From CADEED01 sp035502995 (GTDB lineage: Bacteria; Pseudomonadota; Gammaproteobacteria; Steroidobacterales; Steroidobacteraceae): a DNA stretch of 64,000 nt. The DNA is taken from assembly GCA_035502995.1 (NCBI GenBank), contig DATJTW010000038.1, forward strand, positions 1 through 64,000. Direction: 5' to 3'. The notes below the pieces were generated by a model. That model made no database searches. It was given only the letters and a program-made list of their open reading frames with translations, and had not been told where the DNA came from. The number at the start of each line of letters is the position of its first letter. The stretch's first letter is position 1. Positions 16,133 through 24,352 of this stretch are shown here, in pieces. The position numbers and the translations under genes are program-made.

Positions 16133-17089
16133 ATGCCCATTCCCGCAACGAAATACATCTGGTTCAACGGCAAGCTGGTCCCCTGGGAGAAGGCGACCGT
16201 GCACGTGCTGTCGCACGCCCTGCACTACGGCTCGTCGGTGTTCGAAGGCGTGCGCGCCTACGAGACGCCGCGCGGCCCCGCGATCTTCCGCCTGAAGGAC
16301 CACACGCGCCGCCTGTTCGATTCCGCCAAGATCTACCGCATCAACATCCCGTTCACCGAAGAGCAGCTCAGCCACGGCCAGCGCGAAGTCATCGCGCAGA
16401 ACGGCCTGGCGCGCGGCGCGTACCTGCGCCCGGTGGCGTTCCGCGGTTACGGCGAGATCGGCGTGGTGCCGAAGATCGATCCGCCCGTCGAAGTGGCGAT
16501 CGCCGCCTGGGAATGGGGCAAGTATCTCGGCGCCGCCGAGGACGAAGGCGTGGACGTCTGCGTGTCCTCGTGGCAGCGCGTCGCACCGAACACGATTCCC
16601 GCGATGGCCAAGGCCGCGGGCAACTATCTCTCGAGCCAGCTGATCGGCCTCGAGGCGAAGCGCCTCGGCTTCGTCGAAGGCATCGGCCTGTCGGCGGACG
16701 GCACCGTGAGCGAAGGCGCCGGCGAGAACCTGTTCGTCGTGAAGGACAACGTCATCTACACGCCCGGCGTCGCCCATTCGCTGCTCAATGGCATCACGCG
16801 GCACACCGTGATGACGCTCGCGAAGGACATGGGTTACGAAGTGCGCGAGATCGCGATCCCGCGCGAGATGCTGTACCTCGCGGACGAGCTTTTCTTCACG
16901 GGCACGGCGACGGAAGTCGCGGCCATCCGCTCGGTCGATGCGATCCAGATCGGCAATGGCAAGCGCGGTGCGATCACCGCGAAGATCGCCAATGCCTATT
17001 TCGCGCTCGTCCAGGGCAAGTCGGAAGACAAGCGTGGCTGGCTCGATTACGTCGACATGAATGCGCCGCGCGTCGCGGTAGCCGGCTGA
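16133..17089 (+). CDS. ilvE: Branched-chain amino acid aminotransferase
   Basis: This 318-residue PLP enzyme (fold type IV) performs the last step in making leucine, isoleucine and valine, using glutamate as amino donor. It shows the start MPIPATKYIWFNGKLVPW, HALHYGSSVFEGVRAYE, the PLP lysine in AKAAGNYLSSQLIG (about residue 160), GLSADGTVSEGAGENLFVV, and TGTATEVAAIRSVD. The order leuA-ilvE within a leu operon links all three amino acids under one control. It ends just before a 10-bp hairpin that separates it from leuC. Confidence 0.96.
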   Translation: MPIPATKYIWFNGKLVPWEKATVHVLSHALHYGSSVFEGVRAYETPRGPAIFRLKDHTRRLFDSAKIYRINIPFTEEQLSHGQREVIAQNGLARGAYLRPVAFRGYGEIGVVPKIDPPVEVAIAAWEWGKYLGAAEDEGVDVCVSSWQRVAPNTIPAMAKAAGNYLSSQLIGLEAKRLGFVEGIGLSADGTVSEGAGENLFVVKDNVIYTPGVAHSLLNGITRHTVMTLAKDMGYEVREIAIPREMLYLADELFFTGTATEVAAIRSVDAIQIGNGKRGAITAKIANAYFALVQGKSEDKRGWLDYVDMNAPRVAVAG

Positions 17090-17098
17090 TCCGCAATC

Positions 17099-17121
17099 GG
17101 GGGCCGGCGATGCCGGCCCCC
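17099..17121 (+). other. Intercistronic hairpin between ilvE and leuC
   Basis: Bases 17099-17108 (GGGGGCCGGC) and 17112-17121 are perfectly complementary with a GAT loop; no U-run follows. It begins 9 bp after ilvE stops and ends 16 bp before leuC starts. Such a structure could protect the upstream message or reduce read-through, dividing the operon into ilvC-leuA-ilvE and leuCDB parts. Confidence 0.5.
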
Positions 17122-17137
17122 ACTCTTCGAAAGGTTT

Positions 17138-18547
17138 ATGAGTAGCTCCCCGAGAACACTGTTCCAGAAAGTCTGGGACGACCACATCGTCGTCCCCGAA
17201 ACCGCCGATACCCCCGCCGTCCTGTTCATCGACCTGCACCTCACGCACGAGGTGACGACGCCGCAGGCCTACACCGAGCTGCGCAATCGCGGTCTCAGGC
17301 TGCGGCGCCCGGATCTCACGATCGCGACGATGGACCACTCCACGCCGACGCGCACCGAGCAGGTGTTCGGCAACGTGCCCATCGCCGTGGACTCGGCCGC
17401 GAAGCAGGTGAAGCAGCTCGAGATCAACACGAAGGAATTCGGTGTCGAACTGTTCGATCTGCGCGACAGCCGCCGCGGCATCGTGCACATCATCGGACCG
17501 GAGCTCGGCATCACGCAGCCCGGCAAGACCATCGTCTGCGGCGACAGCCACACGTCGACGCACGGCGCGTTCGGCGCGCTGGCGTTCGGCATCGGCACGA
17601 CCGAGGTGGGTCACGTGCTCGCCACGCAGTGCCTGCTGCAGCGGAAGCCGAAGACCTTCGCCATCGAGGTGCAGGGCAAACTACCCGCCGGCGTCACCGC
17701 GAAGGACCTGATCCTCGCCATCATCGGCCGGATCGGCGTCTCGGGCGGCACCGGCTACGTGCTCGAGTATCGCGGCGAGGCGATCCGCGCGATGTCGATG
17801 GACGAACGCATGACCATCTGCAACATGTCGATCGAAGCCGGCGCGCGTGCCGGCATGATCGCCCCCGATGAAGTCACCTACGAATACCTGCGCAACACGC
17901 CGCGCGCGCCGAAGGGCGCGGACTTCGACGCGGCGGTCGCGCGCTGGCGCCGGCTGCCCACCGATGCGGGCGCCACGTTCGACCGCGTCGTCGAGATCGA
18001 CGCGGCGTCGCTGGTGCCGATGGTCACGTACGGCACGCATCCCGGCATGGTCGCGCCGATCAACGGCAGCGTCCCGACCCAGGGTGATGCCGTGTTCGAG
18101 AAGGCGCTGAAGTACATGGGTCTCACCGCCGGCGAGAAGATCGGCGACGTGCCGGTGAACAATGTGTTCGTCGGCAGCTGCACGAACGGCCGCCTCTCCG
18201 ACCTGCGCAACGCCGCGCGGGTCCTGCGCGGTCACAAGCTCGCGCAGGGCGTGAAGATGCTCGTGGTCCCGGGCTCGCAGGGCGTGAAACGCGCCGCCGA
18301 GGCCGAAGGTCTCGACAAGGTGTTCAAGGACGCGGGCGCCGAGTGGCGCGAGAGCGGCTGCTCGATGTGTCTCGGCATGAACGGCGATCTCGTGCCGGCC
18401 GGTCACTACTCGATCAGCACGAGCAACCGCAACTTCGAAGGCCGCCAGGGCACGGGCGCGCGCACGCTGCTCGCGTCGCCCGAGACCGCGGCCGCCTCGG
18501 CCATCCGCGGCCGCGTCACCGACCCGCGCGAATTCTCGAACAGCTGA
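17138..18547 (+). CDS. leuC: 3-isopropylmalate dehydratase, large subunit
   Basis: LeuC, with LeuD, isomerises 2-isopropylmalate to 3-isopropylmalate using a 4Fe-4S cluster. The 469-residue aconitase-fold protein starts TLFQKVWDDHIV and shows DLHLTHEVTTPQ, IVCGDSHTSTHGAFGALAFGIGTTE, cluster cysteine GSCTNGR (about residue 350), and the Cys pair in SGCSMCLGMN (about 410-415). Length matches the E. coli type (466). It is followed after four bases by leuD, as usual for the two subunits. Confidence 0.97.
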   Translation: MSSSPRTLFQKVWDDHIVVPETADTPAVLFIDLHLTHEVTTPQAYTELRNRGLRLRRPDLTIATMDHSTPTRTEQVFGNVPIAVDSAAKQVKQLEINTKEFGVELFDLRDSRRGIVHIIGPELGITQPGKTIVCGDSHTSTHGAFGALAFGIGTTEVGHVLATQCLLQRKPKTFAIEVQGKLPAGVTAKDLILAIIGRIGVSGGTGYVLEYRGEAIRAMSMDERMTICNMSIEAGARAGMIAPDEVTYEYLRNTPRAPKGADFDAAVARWRRLPTDAGATFDRVVEIDAASLVPMVTYGTHPGMVAPINGSVPTQGDAVFEKALKYMGLTAGEKIGDVPVNNVFVGSCTNGRLSDLRNAARVLRGHKLAQGVKMLVVPGSQGVKRAAEAEGLDKVFKDAGAEWRESGCSMCLGMNGDLVPAGHYSISTSNRNFEGRQGTGARTLLASPETAAASAIRGRVTDPREFSNS

Positions 18548-18551
18548 CAAC

Positions 18552-19127
18552 ATGCCCGCCGTCAAACACATCCGATCGAAGACCGTGATCATCGCGTCGA
18601 GCAACATCGACACCGACCAGATCATCCCCGCGCGTTTCCTCACGTCGACGTCGAAGGCCGGGTTCGGCAAGCACCTGTTCGCCGACTGGCGCTACGACGC
18701 CGCCGGCAATCCGAAACCCGAATTCGTGCTGAACACGCCCGCCGCGCAGGGCGCGCGCATCCTCGTCGCCGGCCGCAACATCGGCTGCGGCAGCTCGCGC
18801 GAACACGCGCCGTGGGCGCTGCAGGATTACGGCTTCGATGCCGTCGTCAGCACCGAGTTCGCCGACATCTTCCGCACCAACTGCCTCAAGAACGGCCTGC
18901 TGCCCGTGCTGGTCGACGACAAGACGCACGCCTGGTTGATCGCGAACCCGGGCGTCGAGATCGGCATCGACGTCGCGTCGACCACGCTGACGCTGCCCGA
19001 TGGCACCGCGGTGCAGTTCCCGCTCGAAGGTTTCGCGAAGTACTGCCTGTTGAACGGCGTCGACGAGTTGGGTTTCCTGCTCTCGAAGGATGCCGACATC
19101 AAGGCCTACGAACGCGCGCACGGTTAG
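18552..19127 (+). CDS. leuD: 3-isopropylmalate dehydratase, small subunit
   Basis: This 191-residue swivel-domain subunit completes the substrate pocket of the LeuCD isomerase. Readable features are NIDTDQIIPARFLTS near the N-terminus and the substrate-phosphate-type loop NIGCGSSREHAPWAL near residue 75, followed by VSTEFADIFRTNCLKNGLLPV. Start ATG 18552 lies five bases after the leuC stop. Translation coupling of the two subunits is likely. Confidence 0.96.
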   Translation: MPAVKHIRSKTVIIASSNIDTDQIIPARFLTSTSKAGFGKHLFADWRYDAAGNPKPEFVLNTPAAQGARILVAGRNIGCGSSREHAPWALQDYGFDAVVSTEFADIFRTNCLKNGLLPVLVDDKTHAWLIANPGVEIGIDVASTTLTLPDGTAVQFPLEGFAKYCLLNGVDELGFLLSKDADIKAYERAHG

Positions 19128-19133
19128 AGAGAC

Positions 19134-20192
19134 ATGAAAGCAAGAATCGCCGTCATCGCCGGTGACGGCATCGGTCCCGAGGTCGTCGCCGAAGGCGTTC
19201 GCGTGCTCGAACGCGTCGCGACGAAGTTCAAACACGAGTTCACGATGAACGCCGCACCGTTCGGCGGCGCCGCCATCGACCTGACCGGCGATCCGCTGCC
19301 GGCGGCGACGCTCGACGAATGCCTGGCCGCGGACGCCGTGTTGTTGGGCGCGATCGGCGGGCCCAAGTGGGGACCGTCCGCGAAGGTTCGGCCCGAGCAG
19401 GGTCTGCTGCGCATCCGCCGCGAGCTCGGCGTGTACGCGAACCTGCGGCCGATCAAGCTGCACCCCGCGCTGCGCGATTCGTCGGTGCTGAAGCCCGAGA
19501 TCCTCGATGGCGTGGATCTCGTGTTCGTGCGCGAGCTCACCGGCGGCATCTACTTCGGCGAGAAGACGCGCACCGCGACGTCCGCCAGCGATCTGTGCAC
19601 GTACACCACGGCCGAAATCGAGCGCATCACGCGCGTCGCCGGCCGCCTGGCGCAGGCGCGCCGCAAGAAGATCGTGTCGATCGACAAATCCAACGTGCTC
19701 GAGACGTCACGCCTTTGGCGCGAGGTCGCCGAACGCGTGATCAAGGCCGAGTTCCCCGACGTCGCGCTCGAACACATGCTGGTCGACTCGACCGCCATGC
19801 ACCTGATCAAGCGGCCGCGCGACTTCGACGTGTTGCTCACCGAGAACATGTTCGGCGACATCCTGACCGACGAAGGCGCGATGCTCGCGAGCTCGCTGGG
19901 CGTGTTGCCGTCCGCCTCCATCGGTGACGGACGCCGTGGCCTCTACGAACCCATCCACGGTTCCGCGCCGGACATCGCCGGCAAGGGCATCGCGAACCCG
20001 GTGGGTACGGTACTGTCGGTGGCGCTGCTGCTGCGCCATTCGCTCGGACTCGAAGCCGAAGCGCTCGCGGTGGAAGCCGCGGTGTCGAAGGCCATCGACG
20101 GGGGTGCGCGCACCGCCGACATCGCCGAGACGGGCCGCCTCATCCTGACCACGCGGCAGATGGGCGACGCGATCCTCGCCGCGCTGGGCTGA
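19134..20192 (+). CDS. leuB: 3-isopropylmalate dehydrogenase
   Basis: LeuB oxidises and decarboxylates 3-isopropylmalate with NAD to 2-ketoisocaproate, the precursor of leucine. The 352-residue protein has IAVIAGDGIGPEVVAEG at the N-terminus, substrate-binding arginines in EQGLLRIRRELGVYANLRPIK, the catalytic Lys in IVSIDKSNVLETSRLWREV, metal Asp in LTENMFGDILTDEGAML and the NAD loop EPIHGSAPDIAGKGIANPVG. It closes the operon six bases after leuD, and converges on a serine hydrolase gene eight bases away; no obvious terminator lies between them. Confidence 0.97.
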   Translation: MKARIAVIAGDGIGPEVVAEGVRVLERVATKFKHEFTMNAAPFGGAAIDLTGDPLPAATLDECLAADAVLLGAIGGPKWGPSAKVRPEQGLLRIRRELGVYANLRPIKLHPALRDSSVLKPEILDGVDLVFVRELTGGIYFGEKTRTATSASDLCTYTTAEIERITRVAGRLAQARRKKIVSIDKSNVLETSRLWREVAERVIKAEFPDVALEHMLVDSTAMHLIKRPRDFDVLLTENMFGDILTDEGAMLASSLGVLPSASIGDGRRGLYEPIHGSAPDIAGKGIANPVGTVLSVALLLRHSLGLEAEALAVEAAVSKAIDGGARTADIAETGRLILTTRQMGDAILAALG

Positions 20193-20200
20193 GTCCCGGG

Positions 20201-21733
20201 TCAACGCGGCGGCAGTTTCTCCAGCTCGGTCCGCGCGTCGGACGCCGGATCGAGCGCCAACGCCTTCTCGAAATTGTCGCGCGCGAGATCGTTGCGCGAC
20301 GTCGCGGCGTACGCCTTGCCCAGCGCGAGGCGCGCGGCCGCCGACGCCGGGTAGTCCACGACGTTCCGCTCCAGCGCCTTGATCGCGGACTCCCGATCGC
20401 CCGCTTCGAACAACCGGTCGCCGAGCATCGCGAGCGAGCCTTCGTTGGGCCGGTCGCCGGCGTCCGGCGCCTGTTTGAGATCCTCGTAAGCCGCGAGCGC
20501 GGCGTCGATGTCCACGGCCTTGGCGATCAGCACCAGCGTACGGCCGCCCTTGCGTTTCGTCGGCCGCACCTTCCAGTCGTAGGCATTGCCGATCGCTTCC
20601 ATGTATTCGGTGCCGACCAGGAAGCCGTTCTCCGAGTTCGCCATGATGATGGCGCCCTCGCCGGTCTCGAAGTTCATGCGCAACATCGTCTGGTAGCCGC
20701 GGTCCGCGCCGTTATTCACGAATGCGCCGGGACTCTGCGGGTAGACGTAGAAGCCGAGCCCGCACTCGCCGTTGGTTGCCGGCTGCGCCGTGAGCATCTC
20801 GCGGGCGGAGGACTGGTCCAACAACCGGCCGCCGTTGCCGTGAACCGATCGCGCGACGTCGATCGCGAGGCGCGCGAGGTCGGTGGGCGTGGTCCACAGG
20901 CCCGCCGCGCCCATCTCCGGGAACACGTGCCAGCGCCCGGCGAGCATGCGGCCGTCCGCCTCGACGCCGCTGGCGGCACGCGGCTCGAGGGCGCGCGGCA
21001 AGGGCTGCGCGAAAGTGCTGTCGCGCATGCCGAGCCGGTCGAATACCGCGAGTTTCATGACCGCCGGGAATGTTTGTCCCGTCGCGTCCATCATCACGAG
21101 CTGTTCGACCGTCGTACCGCCGCCGGAGTAGTTATAGGCGGTGCCGGGCACGCGATCGACGCGCACCGGCGGTGAATTCGCGGGCGGCGTGCCGTCGAGG
21201 ACCTGCGTGACGGTGGGCACCGGTTCACCGACGGCGTACCCGCCGAAACCGAACACGGTGAGACCGGCGGTGTGACTGGCGATGCGCCGCAACGTGACCT
21301 TCTGATCCCGCGTGAATTCGTTCTCGGGGACCTTCCACGACTTCAGCTTCACGTTGACGTCTTCGTCCAGTGACAGCCGCCCCTGCTGCACCAGCGCCAT
21401 CATGCCGACCGCCGTCACCGACTTGCTGACCGAGCCCGCGAGGAACAACGTGCGCGGCGTGACGCGTTCGCTCGCACCCGGCGCGACGACGCCGTACGAC
21501 TTCACCCAGGCGAGTCGATAGTCGTGGATCACCGCGACACTGAGCCCGGACACGCGGTTCAGCGACATCAGCTTGTCGATGGTCAACGGAATGGCTGCGT
21601 GCCCGCCGCCCGGCAGCAGCGGATTGATGCTGCGTTCGACTTCCGCCGGACCGATCGGAACTTCCTTCGCCGCCCAGCTGGCGGGCGCGGCCAGCATCGT
21701 GGCGATGGCGAGAAGCGAAGCGGCTGTCTTCAT
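20201..21733 (-). CDS. Exported serine hydrolase (beta-lactamase class C fold) with TPR tail
   Basis: This 510-residue periplasmic protein has a Sec signal (MKTAASLLAIATMLAAPASWA) and a class C beta-lactamase/DD-peptidase-like domain. The nucleophile motif SVSK lies in FLAGSVSKSVTAVGMMAL near residue 93, and a Tyr-x-Ser motif in YNYSGGG near residue 200. A C-terminal part from about residue 400 reads as TPR-like helices (SAAARLALGKAYAATSRNDLARDNFEKALALDP in pieces: SAAARLALGKAYAAT, RNDLARDNFEKALALD). Likely roles are an esterase or peptidase acting on cell-wall or peptide substrates; true beta-lactamase activity is not implied. GGAG lies eight bases before the ATG. It follows metB after 125 bp with a hairpin. 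Confidence 0.82.
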   Translation of the reverse strand: MKTAASLLAIATMLAAPASWAAKEVPIGPAEVERSINPLLPGGGHAAIPLTIDKLMSLNRVSGLSVAVIHDYRLAWVKSYGVVAPGASERVTPRTLFLAGSVSKSVTAVGMMALVQQGRLSLDEDVNVKLKSWKVPENEFTRDQKVTLRRIASHTAGLTVFGFGGYAVGEPVPTVTQVLDGTPPANSPPVRVDRVPGTAYNYSGGGTTVEQLVMMDATGQTFPAVMKLAVFDRLGMRDSTFAQPLPRALEPRAASGVEADGRMLAGRWHVFPEMGAAGLWTTPTDLARLAIDVARSVHGNGGRLLDQSSAREMLTAQPATNGECGLGFYVYPQSPGAFVNNGADRGYQTMLRMNFETGEGAIIMANSENGFLVGTEYMEAIGNAYDWKVRPTKRKGGRTLVLIAKAVDIDAALAAYEDLKQAPDAGDRPNEGSLAMLGDRLFEAGDRESAIKALERNVVDYPASAAARLALGKAYAATSRNDLARDNFEKALALDPASDARTELEKLPPR

Positions 21734-21837
21734 GCGGATGCTCCGGGATCAACCGGGCGGCATTCTAACAAGCGGCCGCGGACCCGGACCGCCGCCCGTC
21801 AGGGCGACGAACGGCGGCCATCGTCGGCACTAGTTAG

Positions 21838-21857
21838 CCCGCGGCGTCGGCCGCGGG
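21838..21857 (-). terminator. GC hairpin after metB, terminator-like
   Basis: Bases 21838-21845 (CCCGCGGC) and 21850-21857 form a perfect 8-bp stem with a GTCG loop, directly behind the metB stop on the minus strand. There is no U-run after it, so termination may be partial. The rest of the 125-bp gap up to the serine hydrolase start shows nothing else of note. Confidence 0.4.
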
Positions 21858-21858
21858 A

Positions 21859-23013
21859 TCAACCCAGCGCGCGGATCCCGTTCGACAGGTCGGCCAGCAG
21901 GTCCTCGGTCGACTCGATGCCGATCGACAGGCGCAGCAGCCCGTCGACGAGGCCGGCCGCGGCGCGTGCCTCGGGCGCCATCGCCGCGTGCGTCATCGTC
22001 GCCGGGTGCGCGACCAGGCTCTCCACGCCGCCCAGCGATTCCGCCAGCGAGAACAACTCGAGCGCCTCGGAGAATCTCTTCGCGCCGTCGGCGCCGCCGG
22101 CCACTTCGAGCGTGACGATCGCGCCGAAGCCGCTCTGCTGGCGCTTCGCCACGTCGTGTCCCGGGTGCGTCGCGAGCCCAGGGAAGTACACCTTCTTCAC
22201 GGCGCCCTGCTTCGCCAGGAATTCCGCGACCGCCTGTGCATTGCGGCCGTGTTCGCGCAGCCGAACGTGCAGCGTGCGCAGGCCGCGCAGCGTCAGGTAG
22301 CTGTCGAACGCCGAACCCGTGAGCCCGAGGCAGTTGCCCCACCAGCCCACCTGCTCGGCCAGCTCCTTCGTCTTCGAGATCACCGCGCCGCCGACGACGT
22401 CGCTGTGGCCGTTGATGTACTTCGTGGTCGAGTGCACGACGATGTCGGCGCCCAGCTCGAGCGGCCGCTGCCAGCCCGGCGACAGGAACGTGTTGTCGGC
22501 GATGACGATGGCGCCGATCGCGTGAGAACGCCTGGCGATGTCCGCGATGTCGGTGATGCGCAGCAACGGATTGCTCGGCGTCTCGATCCACACCAGCGCG
22601 GCCGGCTTCGACAACGCCGCATCCACCGCGGCCCTGTTGCCGAAGTCCACGAAGTCGACCTTCAGCTCGCCGCGCTTGTTCCACGCGGTGAACAGGCGGA
22701 ACGTGCCACCGTAGCAATCGTGCGGTACGACGACGCGCGAACCGACCGGCACCAGGTGACCGACCACCGTGATCGCGCCCATGCCCGACCCCGTGATGCA
22801 CGCGCCCGCGCCGCCTTCGAGATCGGCCAGCGCCTCGCCCAGGAGATCGCGCGTCGGGTTGCCCGAGCGGCTGTAGTCGTACTTGCGCTTGTCGCCGAAG
22901 CCGCGGAACGCGTAGGTGGAGGACAGGTGCAGCGGCGGCACCACGGCGCCGGTCACGTCACAACTTTCGAGGCCGGCGCGCACGGCGCGGGTGTCGAGGG
23001 TCAGCTTGCTCAT
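21859..23013 (-). CDS. metB: Cystathionine gamma-synthase
   Basis: MetB joins an activated homoserine ester with cysteine to form cystathionine on the way to methionine. The 384-residue PLP enzyme follows the E. coli protein closely: VVPPLHLSSTYAFRGF, DYSRSGNPTRD, APHDCYGGTFRLF-like VPHDCYGG, the PLP lysine in VHSTTKYINGHSDVVGGAV (about residue 198), and LAESLGGVESLVAHPATMTHAAMAPEARAA near the C-terminus (read in shorter blocks). It lies 12 bp after metX, so both are under the same SAM riboswitch. Methionine gamma-lyase and O-acetylhomoserine sulfhydrylase are related, but the long stretches of MetB-like sequence favour cystathionine gamma-synthase. Confidence 0.93.
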   Translation of the reverse strand: MSKLTLDTRAVRAGLESCDVTGAVVPPLHLSSTYAFRGFGDKRKYDYSRSGNPTRDLLGEALADLEGGAGACITGSGMGAITVVGHLVPVGSRVVVPHDCYGGTFRLFTAWNKRGELKVDFVDFGNRAAVDAALSKPAALVWIETPSNPLLRITDIADIARRSHAIGAIVIADNTFLSPGWQRPLELGADIVVHSTTKYINGHSDVVGGAVISKTKELAEQVGWWGNCLGLTGSAFDSYLTLRGLRTLHVRLREHGRNAQAVAEFLAKQGAVKKVYFPGLATHPGHDVAKRQQSGFGAIVTLEVAGGADGAKRFSEALELFSLAESLGGVESLVAHPATMTHAAMAPEARAAAGLVDGLLRLSIGIESTEDLLADLSNGIRALG

Positions 23014-23025
23014 TGTTTTCGTTTC

Positions 23026-24057
23026 TCAGGAATTCAGGGCGTTGGCGAAGATGGGCGCGAGGCGACGGTTCTCCTTGAGGAACGCGTCGTGTCCGTACAC
23101 CGAGGAGATCTCGTGCAGCTCGGCGTTCGGCAGCCGCGCGACCATGGCGCGCATGTCGCCCAGCGGCACGAGCTGGTCCTCGCGCACGGCGATCGCGGTG
23201 ACGGGCGCGAAGATGCGGCCGGCATCGACGCGGTGCAGGTCGATCGATTCGGAGAGACACACGAAGCTCTCGGGCCGATACGTCTTCGCGTATTCGGCAC
23301 CGCGCGCGAACAGGTATTCCTCGACGGGCAGCACGTGTTTGTCGTCCACCTTGCGCGCCGAGCCGGCGAAGCGGGCCGCGAACTCCTCGGGGCTGCGATA
23401 CGTCGCCATCGCCAGCGCGCGCGCCAGCTCGAGACCCTGCGACGCGTTGCCCGAATCGATCGCGAACTTCACGATGCGCCGCTGCACGACGCGCCACGCC
23501 GACGCCATCGGGTGCGCGCGGTCCGCGGCGCTGATGACGATCAGGCGCGCGACGCGGTCCGGATACCGCTCGCCGAATGCCAGCGCCACCATGCCGCCGT
23601 ACGACGCACCCGTGATCGCGCGCAGGCTCGAGATGCCGAGGTGGTTGATCAGGCGCAGCAGGATCTCCGCCTGGTCGTAGGCCGAGACGGTGGGGAACGG
23701 CGCGCCGTCGCGCGGCCCGGTCGAATCGGCGCTGGCGCCGAGATAGTCGAAGCTGAGCAGGCGGAACTTCTGCGGGTCGAGCGCGAGCCCCGGGCCGACC
23801 ACCTCGTGCCACCAGCCGCCGCGCGGTTCGTCGGGGATCCAGACGCGCCGGGAGGCCGAGATGCCGCCGATCGTCACGACCACCGGCGCACCCGCGGGAC
23901 CCACGAGCCGCCAGGCGATCGACACCGAATCCAGCGTGCCGCCGAAGTGCAGCTTGAGCTCGCCGGGAATGGCCAGCACGCCTTCGCGGACCTGGATGCC
24001 GGCGGCGCCGTCATCGGCGGCGGCGTGCAGGGAGACGAGTTTGTTGTCGTTGCTCAT
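23026..24057 (-). CDS. metX: Homoserine O-acyltransferase (MetX family)
   Basis: This 343-residue alpha/beta-hydrolase-fold enzyme activates homoserine with an acyl-CoA. The expected triad is Ser in GASYGGMVAL (about residue 145), Asp in REDQLVPLGD (about 285) and His in VYGHDAFLKE (about 315). STGP and WW segments are as in MetX. The MetX family includes both acetyl- and succinyl-transferases; the adjacent metB, which usually prefers O-succinylhomoserine, favours succinyl. The ATG at 24057 has GGAG six bases upstream, and an upstream in-frame GTG at 24069 lies inside that site, so it is rejected. Translation is predicted to be controlled by the SAM riboswitch immediately upstream. Confidence 0.92.
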   Translation of the reverse strand: MSNDNKLVSLHAAADDGAAGIQVREGVLAIPGELKLHFGGTLDSVSIAWRLVGPAGAPVVVTIGGISASRRVWIPDEPRGGWWHEVVGPGLALDPQKFRLLSFDYLGASADSTGPRDGAPFPTVSAYDQAEILLRLINHLGISSLRAITGASYGGMVALAFGERYPDRVARLIVISAADRAHPMASAWRVVQRRIVKFAIDSGNASQGLELARALAMATYRSPEEFAARFAGSARKVDDKHVLPVEEYLFARGAEYAKTYRPESFVCLSESIDLHRVDAGRIFAPVTAIAVREDQLVPLGDMRAMVARLPNAELHEISSVYGHDAFLKENRRLAPIFANALNS

Positions 24058-24063
24058 CGAATG

Positions 24064-24145
24064 CTCCACTCATCAGCACCCGGTATGAGCCCGCCGCGTC
24101 GATACGCGGCTCCCGTGACCCTGTTCGGGCGACGAGGCGGCTCAT
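24064..24145 (-). promoter_or_regulatory. Riboswitch expression platform acting on the metX ribosome site
   Basis: Two alternative pairings are visible. Without SAM, AUGAGCCGCC (24145-24136, which includes the P1 3' strand) can pair with GGCGGGCUCAU (24095-24085, one bulge). With SAM, P1 uses AUGAG, freeing GCUCAU (24090-24085) to pair with AUGAGU (24073-24068), which abuts the Shine-Dalgarno GGAG at 24067-24064. This predicts translational repression by SAM. There is no U-run, so transcription termination is unlikely. The pairings are read by eye. Confidence 0.65.
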
Positions 24146-24242
24146 CTGTCGACGCTGTCGCGTCGCAGGAGTTGGCACCTTTCCGCTTGGCGGCGGTTGC
24201 CCCGGCTTCTTCGGGCCTAGTCCCTCAGCCGGTCTCGATGAG
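24141..24242 (-). ncRNA. SAM-I (S-box) riboswitch aptamer
   Basis: Read on the minus strand the RNA has all S-box landmarks in order: P1 5' strand CUCAUCGAGA (from 24242), GGCUGAGGGACU, GGCCCGAAGAAGCCGGGGCAACC (in two blocks: GGCCCGAAGAAGCC, GGGGCAACC), AAGGUGCCAACUCCUGC, and GACAGAUGAG closing P1 at 24141. P1 pairs 24242-24238 with 24145-24141. It lies 84 bases before the metX start. S-adenosylmethionine binding should lower MetX and MetB synthesis. The P3 arm (GCCGCCAAGCGG region) and P4 (GACGCGACAGCGUC) are also formed. Confidence 0.93.
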
Positions 24243-24326
24243 TGGCGCGGATTCTATGAGGCGCGGCCCCCGCTCCGCAAGCTTTTCCCTTGCTTTCGTG
24301 AGGCATTTCGGGTTGAATGCGCCACC

Positions 24327-24344
24327 GTATTAACGCGTTAGTAC
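24327..24344. promoter_or_regulatory. Palindromic operator before the TrpR-like gene
   Basis: The 18-bp sequence GTATTAACGCGTTAGTAC is palindromic except for one base pair, with a perfect TAACGCGTTA core at 24331-24340. Its outer parts resemble the E. coli trp operator (GTACTAGTTAACTAGTAC). It ends eight bases before the start codon, and overlaps where a -10 element would sit if TTGAAT at 24313-24318 were the -35. The TrpR-like protein next to it is the natural candidate ligand, which would make the his operon autoregulated; this is inferred. Confidence 0.6.
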
Positions 24345-24352
24345 ATTGAGAC

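Noticed and set aside
14534..17614. Minus-strand open frame of about 1000 codons opposite leuA, ilvE and leuC
   Set aside because: It mirrors high-GC codon structure of the real genes; the translation is Arg/His/Asp-rich without domains.
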